From Streptomyces litmocidini (GTDB lineage: Bacteria > Actinomycetota > Actinomycetes > Streptomycetales > Streptomycetaceae), in the NCBI RefSeq assembly GCF_014649755.1, contig NZ_BMTQ01000022.1, positions 46,112 through 110,111 of the forward strand: a DNA stretch of 64,000 bases. The letters are read 5' to 3'. The translations under genes were made by a program, and so were the position numbers. Positions 15,900 through 23,135 of this stretch are shown piece after piece. The notes below the pieces were generated by a model. It saw only the letters and a program-made list of their open reading frames with translations. It searched no databases and was not told where the DNA came from. How positions within the stretch are numbered: position 1 is the first letter of the stretch; every line of letters starts with the position of its first letter.

Positions 15900-16361
15900 C
15901 TACGACCCGACGGCGGCGTCCTCGCCGGAGTCCTCGTCCGGGCCCTTGTTCGCGCAGTCCCGGCACCGGCCGAAGATCGCGAAGTGCTTCATGTCCGTCT
16001 CGAACCCGAAGGTCTCGCGGAGCTTCCCGGTGAACTCGGCGGCCACCTCCACGTCCGCCTCGATCACCCCGGAGCAGTCCCGGCAGACCAGGTGCAGATG
16101 GTGGTGCCGGTCGGCGAGGTGGTACGTCGGGGCGCCGTGCCCCAGATGCGCGTGACTGACCAGACCCAGCTCCTCCAGGAGCTCCAGGGTCCGGTACACG
16201 GTGGAGATGTTCACCCCGGAGGCCGTCCTGCGGACCTCGCCGAGGATGTCGTCCGGGGTCGCGTGCTCCAGCCTGTCCACGGCTTCCAGGACAAGCTGGC
16301 GCTGCGGCGTCAGCCGATAGCCGCGCTGCCGCAGGTCGCTCTTCCAGTCGGTGCTCACCAC
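15900..16361 (-). CDS. nur: Nickel-responsive Fur-family repressor Nur
   Basis: 153 residues from the GTG at 16361. A TACACT -10 box lies seven bases before this GTG (leaderless). Counting from here, histidines fall at 33, 70, 72, 86, 88, 90 and 126. These match from memory the metal ligands of S. coelicolor Nur: the Ni site (70, 72, 126) and the M site (33, 86, 88, 90). The winged helix (DLRQRGYRLTPQRQLVLEAV) and two CxxC pairs (CRDC twice) are present. Nur with nickel represses nickel uptake and the iron superoxide dismutase gene. The neighbour order nitrobindin-nur-ygfZ supports the call. Confidence 0.9.
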   Translation of the reverse strand: MVSTDWKSDLRQRGYRLTPQRQLVLEAVDRLEHATPDDILGEVRRTASGVNISTVYRTLELLEELGLVSHAHLGHGAPTYHLADRHHHLHLVCRDCSGVIEADVEVAAEFTGKLRETFGFETDMKHFAIFGRCRDCANKGPDEDSGEDAAVGS

Positions 16362-16403
16362 GCCCCCCAGTGTACGGAGGGCGCGGCGCGCCACCCGGTG
16401 TGT

Positions 16404-16976
16404 CTAGCGGAAGAACGCGATGCCGTCGTCCGGCATGTCGGGCAGGTTGCGGGCCATCTCCGCGACCTCCTCCGGCGTGACGACCTTCTTCAGGTGCGCC
16501 GACATGTACGGGCGGAGCGGGACCTCGGGGGTCGCCTTCTCGCCGACCCACATCAGGTCGCTCTTCACGTAGCCGTAGAGCCGCTTGCCGCCGCTGTACG
16601 CGCCCGAGGCCGCGGTCCGGGCGACGGCGTCCGTCGCCAGGTCGATCTGCGGCTTCTGGTCGGCGAGCTCGCCGTACCAGATCTCGACGATTCCCTGGTC
16701 ACGGACCATGACGACCTCGACCTTGCGGTCCTTGTCGATCCGCCAGTAGCCGCTCTCGCTCTCCAGCGGACGGACCTTGTTGCCGTCCTTGTCCAGGACC
16801 CACGAGTGGGAGCGGTACTCGAGGAAGTCCCGGCCGTCGTGGCTGAAGGTCACGGACTGGCCGAAGTTGCACTTCTCGGCACCGGGGAAGTCGGAGACGC
16901 CCGCGCCCTCCCACGTGCCGAGCAGGAACGCGAGGGGGACGAGGTCCGGGTTGAGGTCGGACGGGATCTCGATCAT
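16404..16976 (-). CDS. FABP-like/nitrobindin-type heme-binding beta-barrel protein
   Basis: 190 residues. The nitrobindin signature LLGTWEGAGVSDFP (about 18-31) is followed by barrel strands (QSVTFSHDGRDFLEYRSHSW and GYWRIDKDRKVEVVMV). Nitrobindins bind ferric heme through a C-terminal histidine and can isomerise peroxynitrite. The candidate here is in SAHLKKV near residue 163, which should be checked by alignment. The barrel is normally 150-165 residues, so the last 25 residues (VTPEEVAEMARNLPDMPDD) are an extension. Confidence 0.8.
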   Translation of the reverse strand: MIEIPSDLNPDLVPLAFLLGTWEGAGVSDFPGAEKCNFGQSVTFSHDGRDFLEYRSHSWVLDKDGNKVRPLESESGYWRIDKDRKVEVVMVRDQGIVEIWYGELADQKPQIDLATDAVARTAASGAYSGGKRLYGYVKSDLMWVGEKATPEVPLRPYMSAHLKKVVTPEEVAEMARNLPDMPDDGIAFFR

Positions 16977-17004
16977 GAGCAGCTCTGGCGTTCTCTAGAA
17001 GTGG

Positions 17005-17103
17005 TTACCGCTGGCCCTGGTACAGCTTCTTCACGGTCAGGCCGGCGAAGGCGATCACGCCCACGGCGACCAGGACCAGGAGGGTTTCGAAGAAAGCGAT
17101 CAT
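17005..17103 (-). CDS. 32-residue single-pass membrane peptide
   Basis: ATG at 17103 with the ribosome binding site GAGGAGC eight bases upstream; stop TAA at 17005-17007. The translation starts MIAFFETLLVLVAVGV and ends KKLYQGQR: one hydrophobic helix (about 2-22) with a basic tail, so N-out/C-in is likely. It is too short for usual gene callers. It lies between the nitrobindin-like gene (28 bp downstream) and a strong hairpin. Such small peptides often regulate or anchor a membrane complex. No function is assignable. Confidence 0.7.
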   Translation of the reverse strand: MIAFFETLLVLVAVGVIAFAGLTVKKLYQGQR

Positions 17104-17142
17104 GGGGTGCTCCTCGACTGAGCGGTGAAGGCGGAACGGGCC

Positions 17143-17169
17143 GGACCCCAGCTTAGTGGGCTGGGGTCC
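17143..17169 (-). terminator. Terminator after the three-paralogue operon
   Basis: GGACCCCAGC and GCTGGGGTCC form a perfect 10-bp stem around a 7-base loop, 33 bp downstream of the stop at 17202. Confidence 0.7.
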
Positions 17170-17201
17170 GGGCCACTCGGTGAGGTGGGTCTCGCCGACG
17201 A

Positions 17202-18143
17202 TCAGCCGAGGAGCTGCGCCTGGAGGGCGACCGTCTGCCGGAACGGCACCGCCGGCGCCCCGCCCTTCCGGGTCTGGGTGACCACCGCGAGGGTGTCCCC
17301 GGCCTGGACGTAGGCCCAGCGGGTCTGCTCGGGACCGTACGGCCGCAGCTCCTCGTAGGCGTAGACGGAGACGTACGGCACGTCGGCGCCCTGGGCCTCC
17401 ATGTCGATCTCCGCCGACTCGACCCCGTCGGGCAGCCGGCGGAGATGTGCCGAGACCTCACGCACCGCCTCGTCCTTGTGCGCCTCCGAGAACGCCACCG
17501 ACGAGAACCGCAGCAGGTGGATCCGGGTGGTCGTGCCGTCCGGCATGGTCCAGCCGCGGGCGGCGACGTGCCGGAGCGCGGAGTCGGCCAGCTCCTGCTT
17601 CACCTCGCCCCGGTCCTTCTGCTTCATCAGCGCCAGGTAGGGGTCGAGCCCGACCCAGCCGCCGTCGAGCTCCGGGTCGACCGCGGCGCCCGCCGGGGCG
17701 GGCAGCAGGAGCTCGCGCAGGTCGGCGTGGTGGATCTCGCCCTCGTTGCCCTCGGTGAACGGCCGGAGGGCGTCCTCGGGCAGCGCCGGAAGGGCGAGCT
17801 CCGGGTACTCCCAGCGGCCGTCGGACTCGGTCGCGAGCCCCGGCACGTCGGTGCGCTCCATGGACGTGATCCCCATGGCCGTACCGGTTCCGACGGCGCC
17901 GCAGACGAGCACGGCGGCGGTCCAGCGGGCGATGCCCCGGAGCAGGGGCCCGCGGGACTTCCTCGGCTTCGCCGGCGCGGCCTCGGCCCTCGGCTCGGTC
18001 ACCGGCTCGGAAGCGGCCTCGGCCCTCGGCTCGGCCACCGGCTCGGAAGCGGCCTCGGCCTTCGGCTCGGAGACGGGCTCGGAAGCGGTCCCGGCCACCG
18101 CCCGCGCGGGGGCGGACGTCTCGGTCTGCGTCTGCTCGGTCAT
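17202..18143 (-). CDS. Membrane-anchored protein, third gene of a paralogous triplet
   Basis: 313 residues. The first 62 residues are a cytoplasmic low-complexity tail with three near-repeats of the type EAASEPVAEPRA. One membrane helix follows (about 74-92), then an extracytoplasmic domain of about 220 residues. That domain shares with the two upstream genes a motif LLLPAPAG (about 146-153) and a region of hydrophobic-basic alternation. I do not recognise the family. It overlaps the preceding gene by ATGA, so the three are one operon. Confidence 0.7.
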   Translation of the reverse strand: MTEQTQTETSAPARAVAGTASEPVSEPKAEAASEPVAEPRAEAASEPVTEPRAEAAPAKPRKSRGPLLRGIARWTAAVLVCGAVGTGTAMGITSMERTDVPGLATESDGRWEYPELALPALPEDALRPFTEGNEGEIHHADLRELLLPAPAGAAVDPELDGGWVGLDPYLALMKQKDRGEVKQELADSALRHVAARGWTMPDGTTTRIHLLRFSSVAFSEAHKDEAVREVSAHLRRLPDGVESAEIDMEAQGADVPYVSVYAYEELRPYGPEQTRWAYVQAGDTLAVVTQTRKGGAPAVPFRQTVALQAQLLG

Positions 18144-18961
18144 ACGTACTCCCCCGGGGATGCGATGTGGTCGAGCTGCTGCGTCAGCAGCTTCGCCACG
18201 CGCGCCTTGTCGAACGGCCTGGCTCCCGCCGCCTTCATCGTGACGAGGACCTCGGAGTCGTACGCGAGGCAGACCATCTCCTCCAGCTCCGCGGCCCGCT
18301 CCTCCTCGTCCAGCGAGTCGTCCACGGGCGCCGTGTAGCAGACGGCGTTCCGGTGGCCCTTCACCCGGGGGCCCTTCGGGAACTCCAGGGCGTCCATGAC
18401 CCCCTTGCGGAGCCGGTAGCTGGTCTTGATCTGCTTCTTGTCCTTCATCCGCGCGAGCTCGAACGTGACGACGACGTCGCTCTCCGGGTCGGCGAAGGAG
18501 CGGACGCCGATGCCCTCGATGCCGAGCCCGTCGATGTCCTTCTCGAACGCGCGGCGCTTCTTCCCGGACAGCCCCTCACCCGCCTGCTTCATCAGCGCGG
18601 TGGCCTCCGCGGCGCCGAGCTCGCCGTCGTTCCCGTACAGCTCCTCGTCGGGGCCGAACTCGTAGCCCTCCGGCAGCGGCAGCAGGAGCTTGCTCAGCGG
18701 CGTGCCGGCCTTGCCGCGCGCGCGGGGCGCGGCCGGGTCCTCGTCGTCCTTCGCGCTCTTCTCCGTCTCGCCCCACAGCCGCGTCGGTGCGGTGCGGTCG
18801 GCGGAGGAGACGGTGACGGCGGTGTACGCGACGCCGCCGCCGATCAGGCCGAGGGCGACCACGGACGGCAGGACGACCCCGAGCAGGACCCGCCGCACAC
18901 CCCGCTTCCCGGCTTCCCGGTCCACCACGGGCTCGGTCACGTCGTTCCGTTCCTCACTCAC
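18140..18961 (-). CDS. Membrane-anchored protein, second gene of a paralogous triplet
   Basis: 273 residues from a GTG start. A short basic cytoplasmic N-terminus precedes one membrane helix (about 25-50), then a secreted-side domain. It shares the motif LLLPLPEG and the following acidic loop with its neighbours, and carries a possible disulfide pair (CYTAP and MVCLAYD). Function unknown. It overlaps both neighbours by four bases (GTGA and ATGA). Confidence 0.7.
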   Translation of the reverse strand: MSEERNDVTEPVVDREAGKRGVRRVLLGVVLPSVVALGLIGGGVAYTAVTVSSADRTAPTRLWGETEKSAKDDEDPAAPRARGKAGTPLSKLLLPLPEGYEFGPDEELYGNDGELGAAEATALMKQAGEGLSGKKRRAFEKDIDGLGIEGIGVRSFADPESDVVVTFELARMKDKKQIKTSYRLRKGVMDALEFPKGPRVKGHRNAVCYTAPVDDSLDEEERAAELEEMVCLAYDSEVLVTMKAAGARPFDKARVAKLLTQQLDHIASPGEYV

Positions 18962-19773
18962 AGGCGCCCCAGCTGTCGCTCGGCCAGCGAACGGATCTCC
19001 TTCTCGGAGATCTTCTCGGTGTCGCCGACGAAGATCTCGACGGCGATGTCACCACGGTGGAAGTAGGCCCTGGCCTCGTAGAAGTCCAGGTAGCCGGCCT
19101 TCCGGTCGGCGGGGAAGAGGTAGTAGCGGCCCTCGGACGAGCCCTTGAGCTCCTTGCCCTCGTTGCCCGCGTAGTCCTCGTGCGGCATGTAGTCCTGCTG
19201 GTCCTCGACGAACTCCTGCGCGCCGAGGGTGTCGTTCGCGCGGTACTGGACCAGCCGGATCTCGATCCGCTTGTGCTCGCCGGTCACCCAGGACTCTGCC
19301 GCGACCCGGCGGATGCCCAGGTCCAACTGGTAGTCGAGGGCGCGGTCGGGCCTGTCGAACCTCGAGGCGAACTCGTACACCGGCATCCAGCCGTTGCCGC
19401 CGCCGAACTCGTCCTTCCTCGCCCCCGCCGGCCTCGGCAGCAGCAGCTTCCGCAGGTCGCCCTGCGCCTTCGTCCGGCGGTCCTCCTTCGCCGACAGCGG
19501 CGCCGGTTCCTGGCCCTTGGGCAGCGGCTTCGCCGGGTAGGCGAGGCCCGGCTGGTTCAGCGGAGGGAGCGCGGTCGGTTCGCGGTCGGCCTGGACGCGG
19601 TAGCCGACGGCGGTGCCGCCGACGAGGCCGACGACGGCGGCGACGGCGATCAGCCCCAGGGTACGGAGGCCGCGACGACGCGGACGTCGGACCGGAGGTG
19701 CGGGTTCCGTGACCGCGTCCGGCTCGGGCGGTGGTGCCGTATCCGCATCCCGGACACTTTCTTCGATGCTCAA
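18958..19773 (-). CDS. Membrane-anchored protein, first gene of a paralogous triplet
   Basis: 271 residues from a TTG start with GTGGGGGG upstream. An acidic, proline-rich N-terminus is followed by RRPRRRGLRTLGL, a membrane helix (about 38-58), and an extracytoplasmic domain with the shared LLLPRPAG motif. The end (FVGDTEKISEKEIRSLAERQ) resembles the ends of the two downstream paralogues in spacing only. Function unknown; the operon arrangement suggests a hetero-oligomer at the membrane surface. Confidence 0.7.
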   Translation of the reverse strand: MSIEESVRDADTAPPPEPDAVTEPAPPVRRPRRRGLRTLGLIAVAAVVGLVGGTAVGYRVQADREPTALPPLNQPGLAYPAKPLPKGQEPAPLSAKEDRRTKAQGDLRKLLLPRPAGARKDEFGGGNGWMPVYEFASRFDRPDRALDYQLDLGIRRVAAESWVTGEHKRIEIRLVQYRANDTLGAQEFVEDQQDYMPHEDYAGNEGKELKGSSEGRYYLFPADRKAGYLDFYEARAYFHRGDIAVEIFVGDTEKISEKEIRSLAERQLGRL

Positions 19774-19875
19774 GAGCCCCCCACGAGACCTGAAGCACGG
19801 ATTCCGTCATCCGCGCACCCAGCTGACCCGTGAGGGACGCATGAGGTTGCACCGCCGCGCATTACAGTTCGGCAT

Positions 19876-20238
19876 ATGGCGAAGAAGCTCGTGATCAAGG
19901 TGACCGCAGGGGCCGACGCCCCCGAACGCTGCTCCCAGGCCTTCACGGTGGCCGCCGTCGCCGTCGCCAGCGGGGTCGAGGTCTCGCTCTGGCTGACCGG
20001 CGAGTCCTCCTGGTTCGCCCTTCCGGGCCGCGCGGCGGAGTTCGAGCTCCCGCACGCCGCGCCGCTGCCGGACCTGATCGACTCGGTCCTGGCGGCCGGC
20101 CGCGTCACGCTCTGCACGCAGTGCGCGGCCCGCCGCGAGATCACGGAGAAGGACGTCCTGGACGGCGTCCGCATCGCCGGCGCCCAGGTCTTCGTCCAGG
20201 AGGCGCTGTCCGACGAGACCCAGGCCCTCGTCTACTGA
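19876..20238 (+). CDS. DsrE-family sulfur-relay-like protein
   Basis: 120 residues. The fold starts KLVIKVTAGADAPERCSQAF, and a CxxC-type pair sits in TLCTQCAARREI, the position of the catalytic cysteine in DsrE/TusD proteins. Family members carry persulfide sulfur between proteins; a general redox role is also possible. The ATG follows a TACAGT -10 box by seven bases (leaderless). It is divergent from the paralogous triplet and convergent with a DUF3099 gene. Confidence 0.8.
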   Translation: MAKKLVIKVTAGADAPERCSQAFTVAAVAVASGVEVSLWLTGESSWFALPGRAAEFELPHAAPLPDLIDSVLAAGRVTLCTQCAARREITEKDVLDGVRIAGAQVFVQEALSDETQALVY

Positions 20239-20259
20239 TCCCCTCCTGATCCCCCTGTG

Positions 20260-20290
20260 GATCAGCCGGGACCCACGGCCCCGGCTGATC
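20260..20290. terminator. Bidirectional terminator
   Basis: GATCAGCCGGG and CCCGGCTGATC form a perfect 11-bp stem with a 9-base loop between the convergent DsrE-like and DUF3099 genes. Confidence 0.75.
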
Positions 20291-20298
20291 AGCGGGAG

Positions 20299-20562
20299 CT
20301 ACGGCCCCCGGCGCTTCTTGCCGTCCAGCTCGTCCCACCACTCGTCGGACTTCGGGTCCCCGGACGGATCGTCCCACCAGCGGTCGTCCGGGCCCCGGCG
20401 GTTCGCGACCATCGCGGCGATCGGGGGGATGACCATGGCGACGACGCACATGCCGATGGCGGCCGGCATCGAGAACAGGCGCACGACGGCCCAGGCGCCC
20501 ACGAAGAGCACCAGGCAGACGCCCATCATCCAGAAGTAGACGCGCCGACGTCGTGCGATCAC
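20299..20562 (-). CDS. DUF3099 small membrane protein
   Basis: 87 residues from a GTG at 20562. Two membrane helices (about 7-28 and 31-50; the core has FWMMGVCLVLFVGAWAVVRL) are followed by a hydrophilic tail with WWDD and EWWDELDGKKRR. This matches the actinobacterial DUF3099 family. The start is uncertain because an AAGG sequence lies too close to the GTG for a good ribosome binding site. Function unknown. Confidence 0.7.
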   Translation of the reverse strand: MIARRRRVYFWMMGVCLVLFVGAWAVVRLFSMPAAIGMCVVAMVIPPIAAMVANRRGPDDRWWDDPSGDPKSDEWWDELDGKKRRGP

Positions 20563-20626
20563 ACCTTCAGCGTACGACCGGGCGTGCCCCCCCGTCACCG
20601 GCGGCCGGAGCCCGGAACGGAACAGA

Positions 20627-20690
20627 CCGGAGGGCCGTGCCCCAGGTCCTGGAATAGGCGTCCAACCCCCCAGGAGGCACGGCCCTCCGG
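20627..20690 (-). terminator. Terminator of the rhodanese operon
   Basis: CCGGAGGGCCGTGCC and its exact reverse complement GGCACGGCCCTCCGG form a 15-bp stem around a 34-base loop, 34 bp after the DUF1416 stop codon. Confidence 0.75.
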
Positions 20691-20724
20691 CCGTTCGGGT
20701 GCGGTGCGTCACCGCGCTCGCGGA

Positions 20725-21015
20725 TCAGACCGCGATGGCCACGTCCGTCAGGCTGCCGGCCTCGGTGACGACGACCTTGCGGTCGGCCTGGGCACCGGGG
20801 ACCAGGGCGCGGAGGGTCCACTCGCCGGTCGCCGCGTAGAAGCGGAACTGGCCGGTGGCCGAGGTCGGGACCTCGGCGGTGAACTCGCCGGAGCCGTCGA
20901 GGAGGCGCACGTAACCGGTGACGGGCTCGCCGTCCTTGGTCACCTGGCCCTGGATGGCCGTCTCACCGGGCTTGAGCGTGCTGACGTCGGGGCCGCCGAC
21001 CTGAGCTCCACACAT
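20725..21015 (-). CDS. DUF1416 protein, rhodanese partner
   Basis: 96 residues. A small beta-sandwich-like protein with TAIQGQVTKDGEPVTGYVRL and TGQFRFYAATGEWTLRALVP, the standard DUF1416 sequence; it resembles carboxypeptidase-regulatory/CNA-B-like domains. It follows the sulfurtransferase gene by 43 bp in the same direction and is found beside it across actinobacteria, so a role in sulfur metabolism is likely but not established. Confidence 0.88.
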   Translation of the reverse strand: MCGAQVGGPDVSTLKPGETAIQGQVTKDGEPVTGYVRLLDGSGEFTAEVPTSATGQFRFYAATGEWTLRALVPGAQADRKVVVTEAGSLTDVAIAV

Positions 21016-21058
21016 GTTCTCTGTCCTGTCCTAGAGGTTTCGGGGTCGCGCGACCGGA

Positions 21059-21898
21059 TTACTTGTTGGCGCCGAGCTCGATCGGCACGCCGACGAGGGA
21101 GCCGTACTCGGTCCAGGAACCGTCGTAGTTCTTGACGTTCGGGACCTCGAGCAGCTCGTGCAGGACGAACCAGGTGAGCGCGGAGCGCTCGCCGATGCGG
21201 CAGTAGGCGATGGTGTCCTTCGCCAGGTCGACCTGCTCGGCCTCGTAGAGGGCCTTGAGCTCGTCGTCCGACTTGAAGGTGCCGTCGTCGTTGGCGTTCT
21301 TCGACCACGGGATGTTGCGGGCGCTGGGCACGTGGCCGGGGCGCTGCGACTGCTCCTGCGGGAGGTGCGCCGGGGCGAGCAGCTTGCCGGAGAACTCGTC
21401 GGGCGAGCGGACGTCGACCAGGTTCTGGGCGCCGATCGCGGCCACGACGTCGTCGCGGAAGGCGCGGATCGAGGCGTCCTGGGCCTTGGCCTTGTACTCG
21501 GTGGCCGGGCGGGTCGGGACCTCGGCGACGAGGTCGCGGGAGTCGAGCTCCCACTTCTTGCGGCCGCCGTCGAGGAGCTTGACGTCCTGGTGGCCGTAGA
21601 GCTTGAAGTACCAGTAGGCGTAGGAGGCGAACCAGTTGTTGTTTCCGCCGTAGAGGACGACCGTGGTGTCGTTCGCGATGCCCTTGGCCGAGAGGAGCTT
21701 CTCGAAGCCCTCCTGGTCGATGAAGTCGCGGCGGACCGGGTCCTGCAGGTCCTTCGTCCAGTCGATGCGGATGGCGTTGCGGATGTGGTTCTTCTCGTAG
21801 GCCGAGGTGTCCTCGTCGACCTCGACGATGGCGACCTGCGGGTTGTCGAGGTTGGCCTCGACCCAGTCCGCGTCGACCAGGACGTCGCTGCGAGCCAT
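21059..21898 (-). CDS. sseA: Thiosulfate sulfurtransferase (tandem rhodanese)
   Basis: 279 residues, two rhodanese domains. The N-terminal, inactive one begins VDADWVEANLDNPQVAIVEV. The C-terminal one carries the catalytic loop YCRIGERSALTWF with the persulfide cysteine. The enzyme moves sulfane sulfur from thiosulfate to an acceptor such as cyanide or a thiol. The ATG follows GGAGAAC. An upstream 26-residue peptide with two cysteine codons probably couples expression to cysteine supply; DUF1416 is co-transcribed. Confidence 0.92.
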   Translation of the reverse strand: MARSDVLVDADWVEANLDNPQVAIVEVDEDTSAYEKNHIRNAIRIDWTKDLQDPVRRDFIDQEGFEKLLSAKGIANDTTVVLYGGNNNWFASYAYWYFKLYGHQDVKLLDGGRKKWELDSRDLVAEVPTRPATEYKAKAQDASIRAFRDDVVAAIGAQNLVDVRSPDEFSGKLLAPAHLPQEQSQRPGHVPSARNIPWSKNANDDGTFKSDDELKALYEAEQVDLAKDTIAYCRIGERSALTWFVLHELLEVPNVKNYDGSWTEYGSLVGVPIELGANK

Positions 21899-22065
21899 GC
21901 TGTTCTCCTCCGGGGCAGTGTGCGGGGGTGTGCTGCGGTGGTGCGGGCGTGCGGTGCGGTACGCGTCGTCGCGTGCGTACGGACAGCGGACGTGCGTACG
22001 GCTCTGCACAGGGGCGGCCCGACATCGGTCAACGGGCCTGAGGGATACGGGAGTCGGCGTCCCGC

Positions 22066-22146
22066 TCAGACTGAGCGACAGAGCATGGCGGCGACGCGGC
22101 ACAGGTCTACTGCCCGCCGCTTCGTGAGATCCGCCTGTCGCTTCAT
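22066..22146 (-). CDS. Cysteine-containing putative leader peptide upstream of sseA
   Basis: 26 residues (starts MKRQADLTKRRAVDLCRV, ends MLCRSV) with the ribosome binding site GAGGG four bases before the ATG at 22146. The stop TGA is 167 bp before the sseA start. It contains Cys16 and Cys23 codons near its end, as in the short leader peptides found before sulfur genes in actinobacteria, where cysteine-tRNA shortage stalls the ribosome and changes downstream expression. The order leader-sseA-DUF1416 fits that model. Confidence 0.75.
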   Translation of the reverse strand: MKRQADLTKRRAVDLCRVAAMLCRSV

Positions 22147-22341
22147 GCCCTCGATCGTAGGGACGGACGGGCGGCCGTGTCACCGGTGTGTCGTATTTTG
22201 AGACGCGATCGTCCGAGATGCGAGACGTGATCACGGTACGGGTCCGCTCCGGACGCCTCCGCGCCGAGGTGTCCGCTTCGTCTTCTGCGGATCGGACGGA
22301 CCCGTCTCAGCATGTGACCAGGAGGGCCGTCCGGGCTCCCG

Positions 22342-23028
22342 TCAGCCCGCCAGGGCGACGTCCTCACCGGTCACGGTGACCGCCAGGCCGTCCGGGCGCG
22401 GCTCGACCTTCTCCACCTTCATGCCGGCGATCAGGCCGATCGGGCGCTCGAAGTCGGTGCGCGCGCGGACCAGGTCCTCCACGCCCGGGATGCCGGAGCC
22501 CGGCACCTCGTCGGCACGGACCCGGATGGTGTCGCCGTTCACGACGGTCACCGTGGACAGGACCGAACGGGTCAGGGCGCGGCCCAGGATCTTCACGCTG
22601 CCGGTGACCTTCACCTTGCCGTTCCCGCCGTAGGCGACGGACGCCTCGCGGTCGGAGGCGGCGGTGAGGTCCGCGTACGAGATGAGGGCCGTGCCGCTCG
22701 CCGAGCCCGCCTTCGCGCCCGCCCAGTCGCCGGTCACGGTCACGTCCCGCAGGGCCACGGTGAGCTCGCCGACCCGGATCTCCTTGTCACCGGCCTTCGC
22801 CCGCACGCCGGTCGCCCTGACGTCGACCTCGTCGAACCGCTTGTCCGCGACCTGGGTGAGGAAGGGGAAGCCCTTGATGTCGACCTCGATCGAGTCGCTG
22901 GTGGAGGCCGAGAGCTTCACCCGGCTCGACGCCTCCGACTCGGCGTACGCCACGGCCAGCCGGTCGATCCCCACGAGGATCCCGCCCAGCACGACGGCGA
23001 CGATCAACAGAATCCGCAGTGCTCGCAT
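22342..23028 (-). CDS. DUF2993 (LmeA-like) secreted lipid-binding-type protein
   Basis: 228 residues. A signal anchor (ILLIVAVVLGGILVGIDRLA) is followed by a beta-rich domain with GFPFLTQVADKRFDEVDV, the DUF2993 signature. The mycobacterial relative LmeA acts in lipomannan elongation and binds phospholipid. A role in envelope lipid or glycolipid transport is the best guess. It lies on the same strand as the membrane protein gene upstream, with 107 bp between them. Confidence 0.8.
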   Translation of the reverse strand: MRALRILLIVAVVLGGILVGIDRLAVAYAESEASSRVKLSASTSDSIEVDIKGFPFLTQVADKRFDEVDVRATGVRAKAGDKEIRVGELTVALRDVTVTGDWAGAKAGSASGTALISYADLTAASDREASVAYGGNGKVKVTGSVKILGRALTRSVLSTVTVVNGDTIRVRADEVPGSGIPGVEDLVRARTDFERPIGLIAGMKVEKVEPRPDGLAVTVTGEDVALAG

Positions 23029-23135
23029 GGGCTTCGCGTCCCCCCGTGATGGTTCCCGTAAAAGTTCCGGCCCCCCGACACAAGATCGACGTGTCGGAGG
23101 GCCGGTTGGTTCCCGCGTCCAGGACGGGCCGCGGG

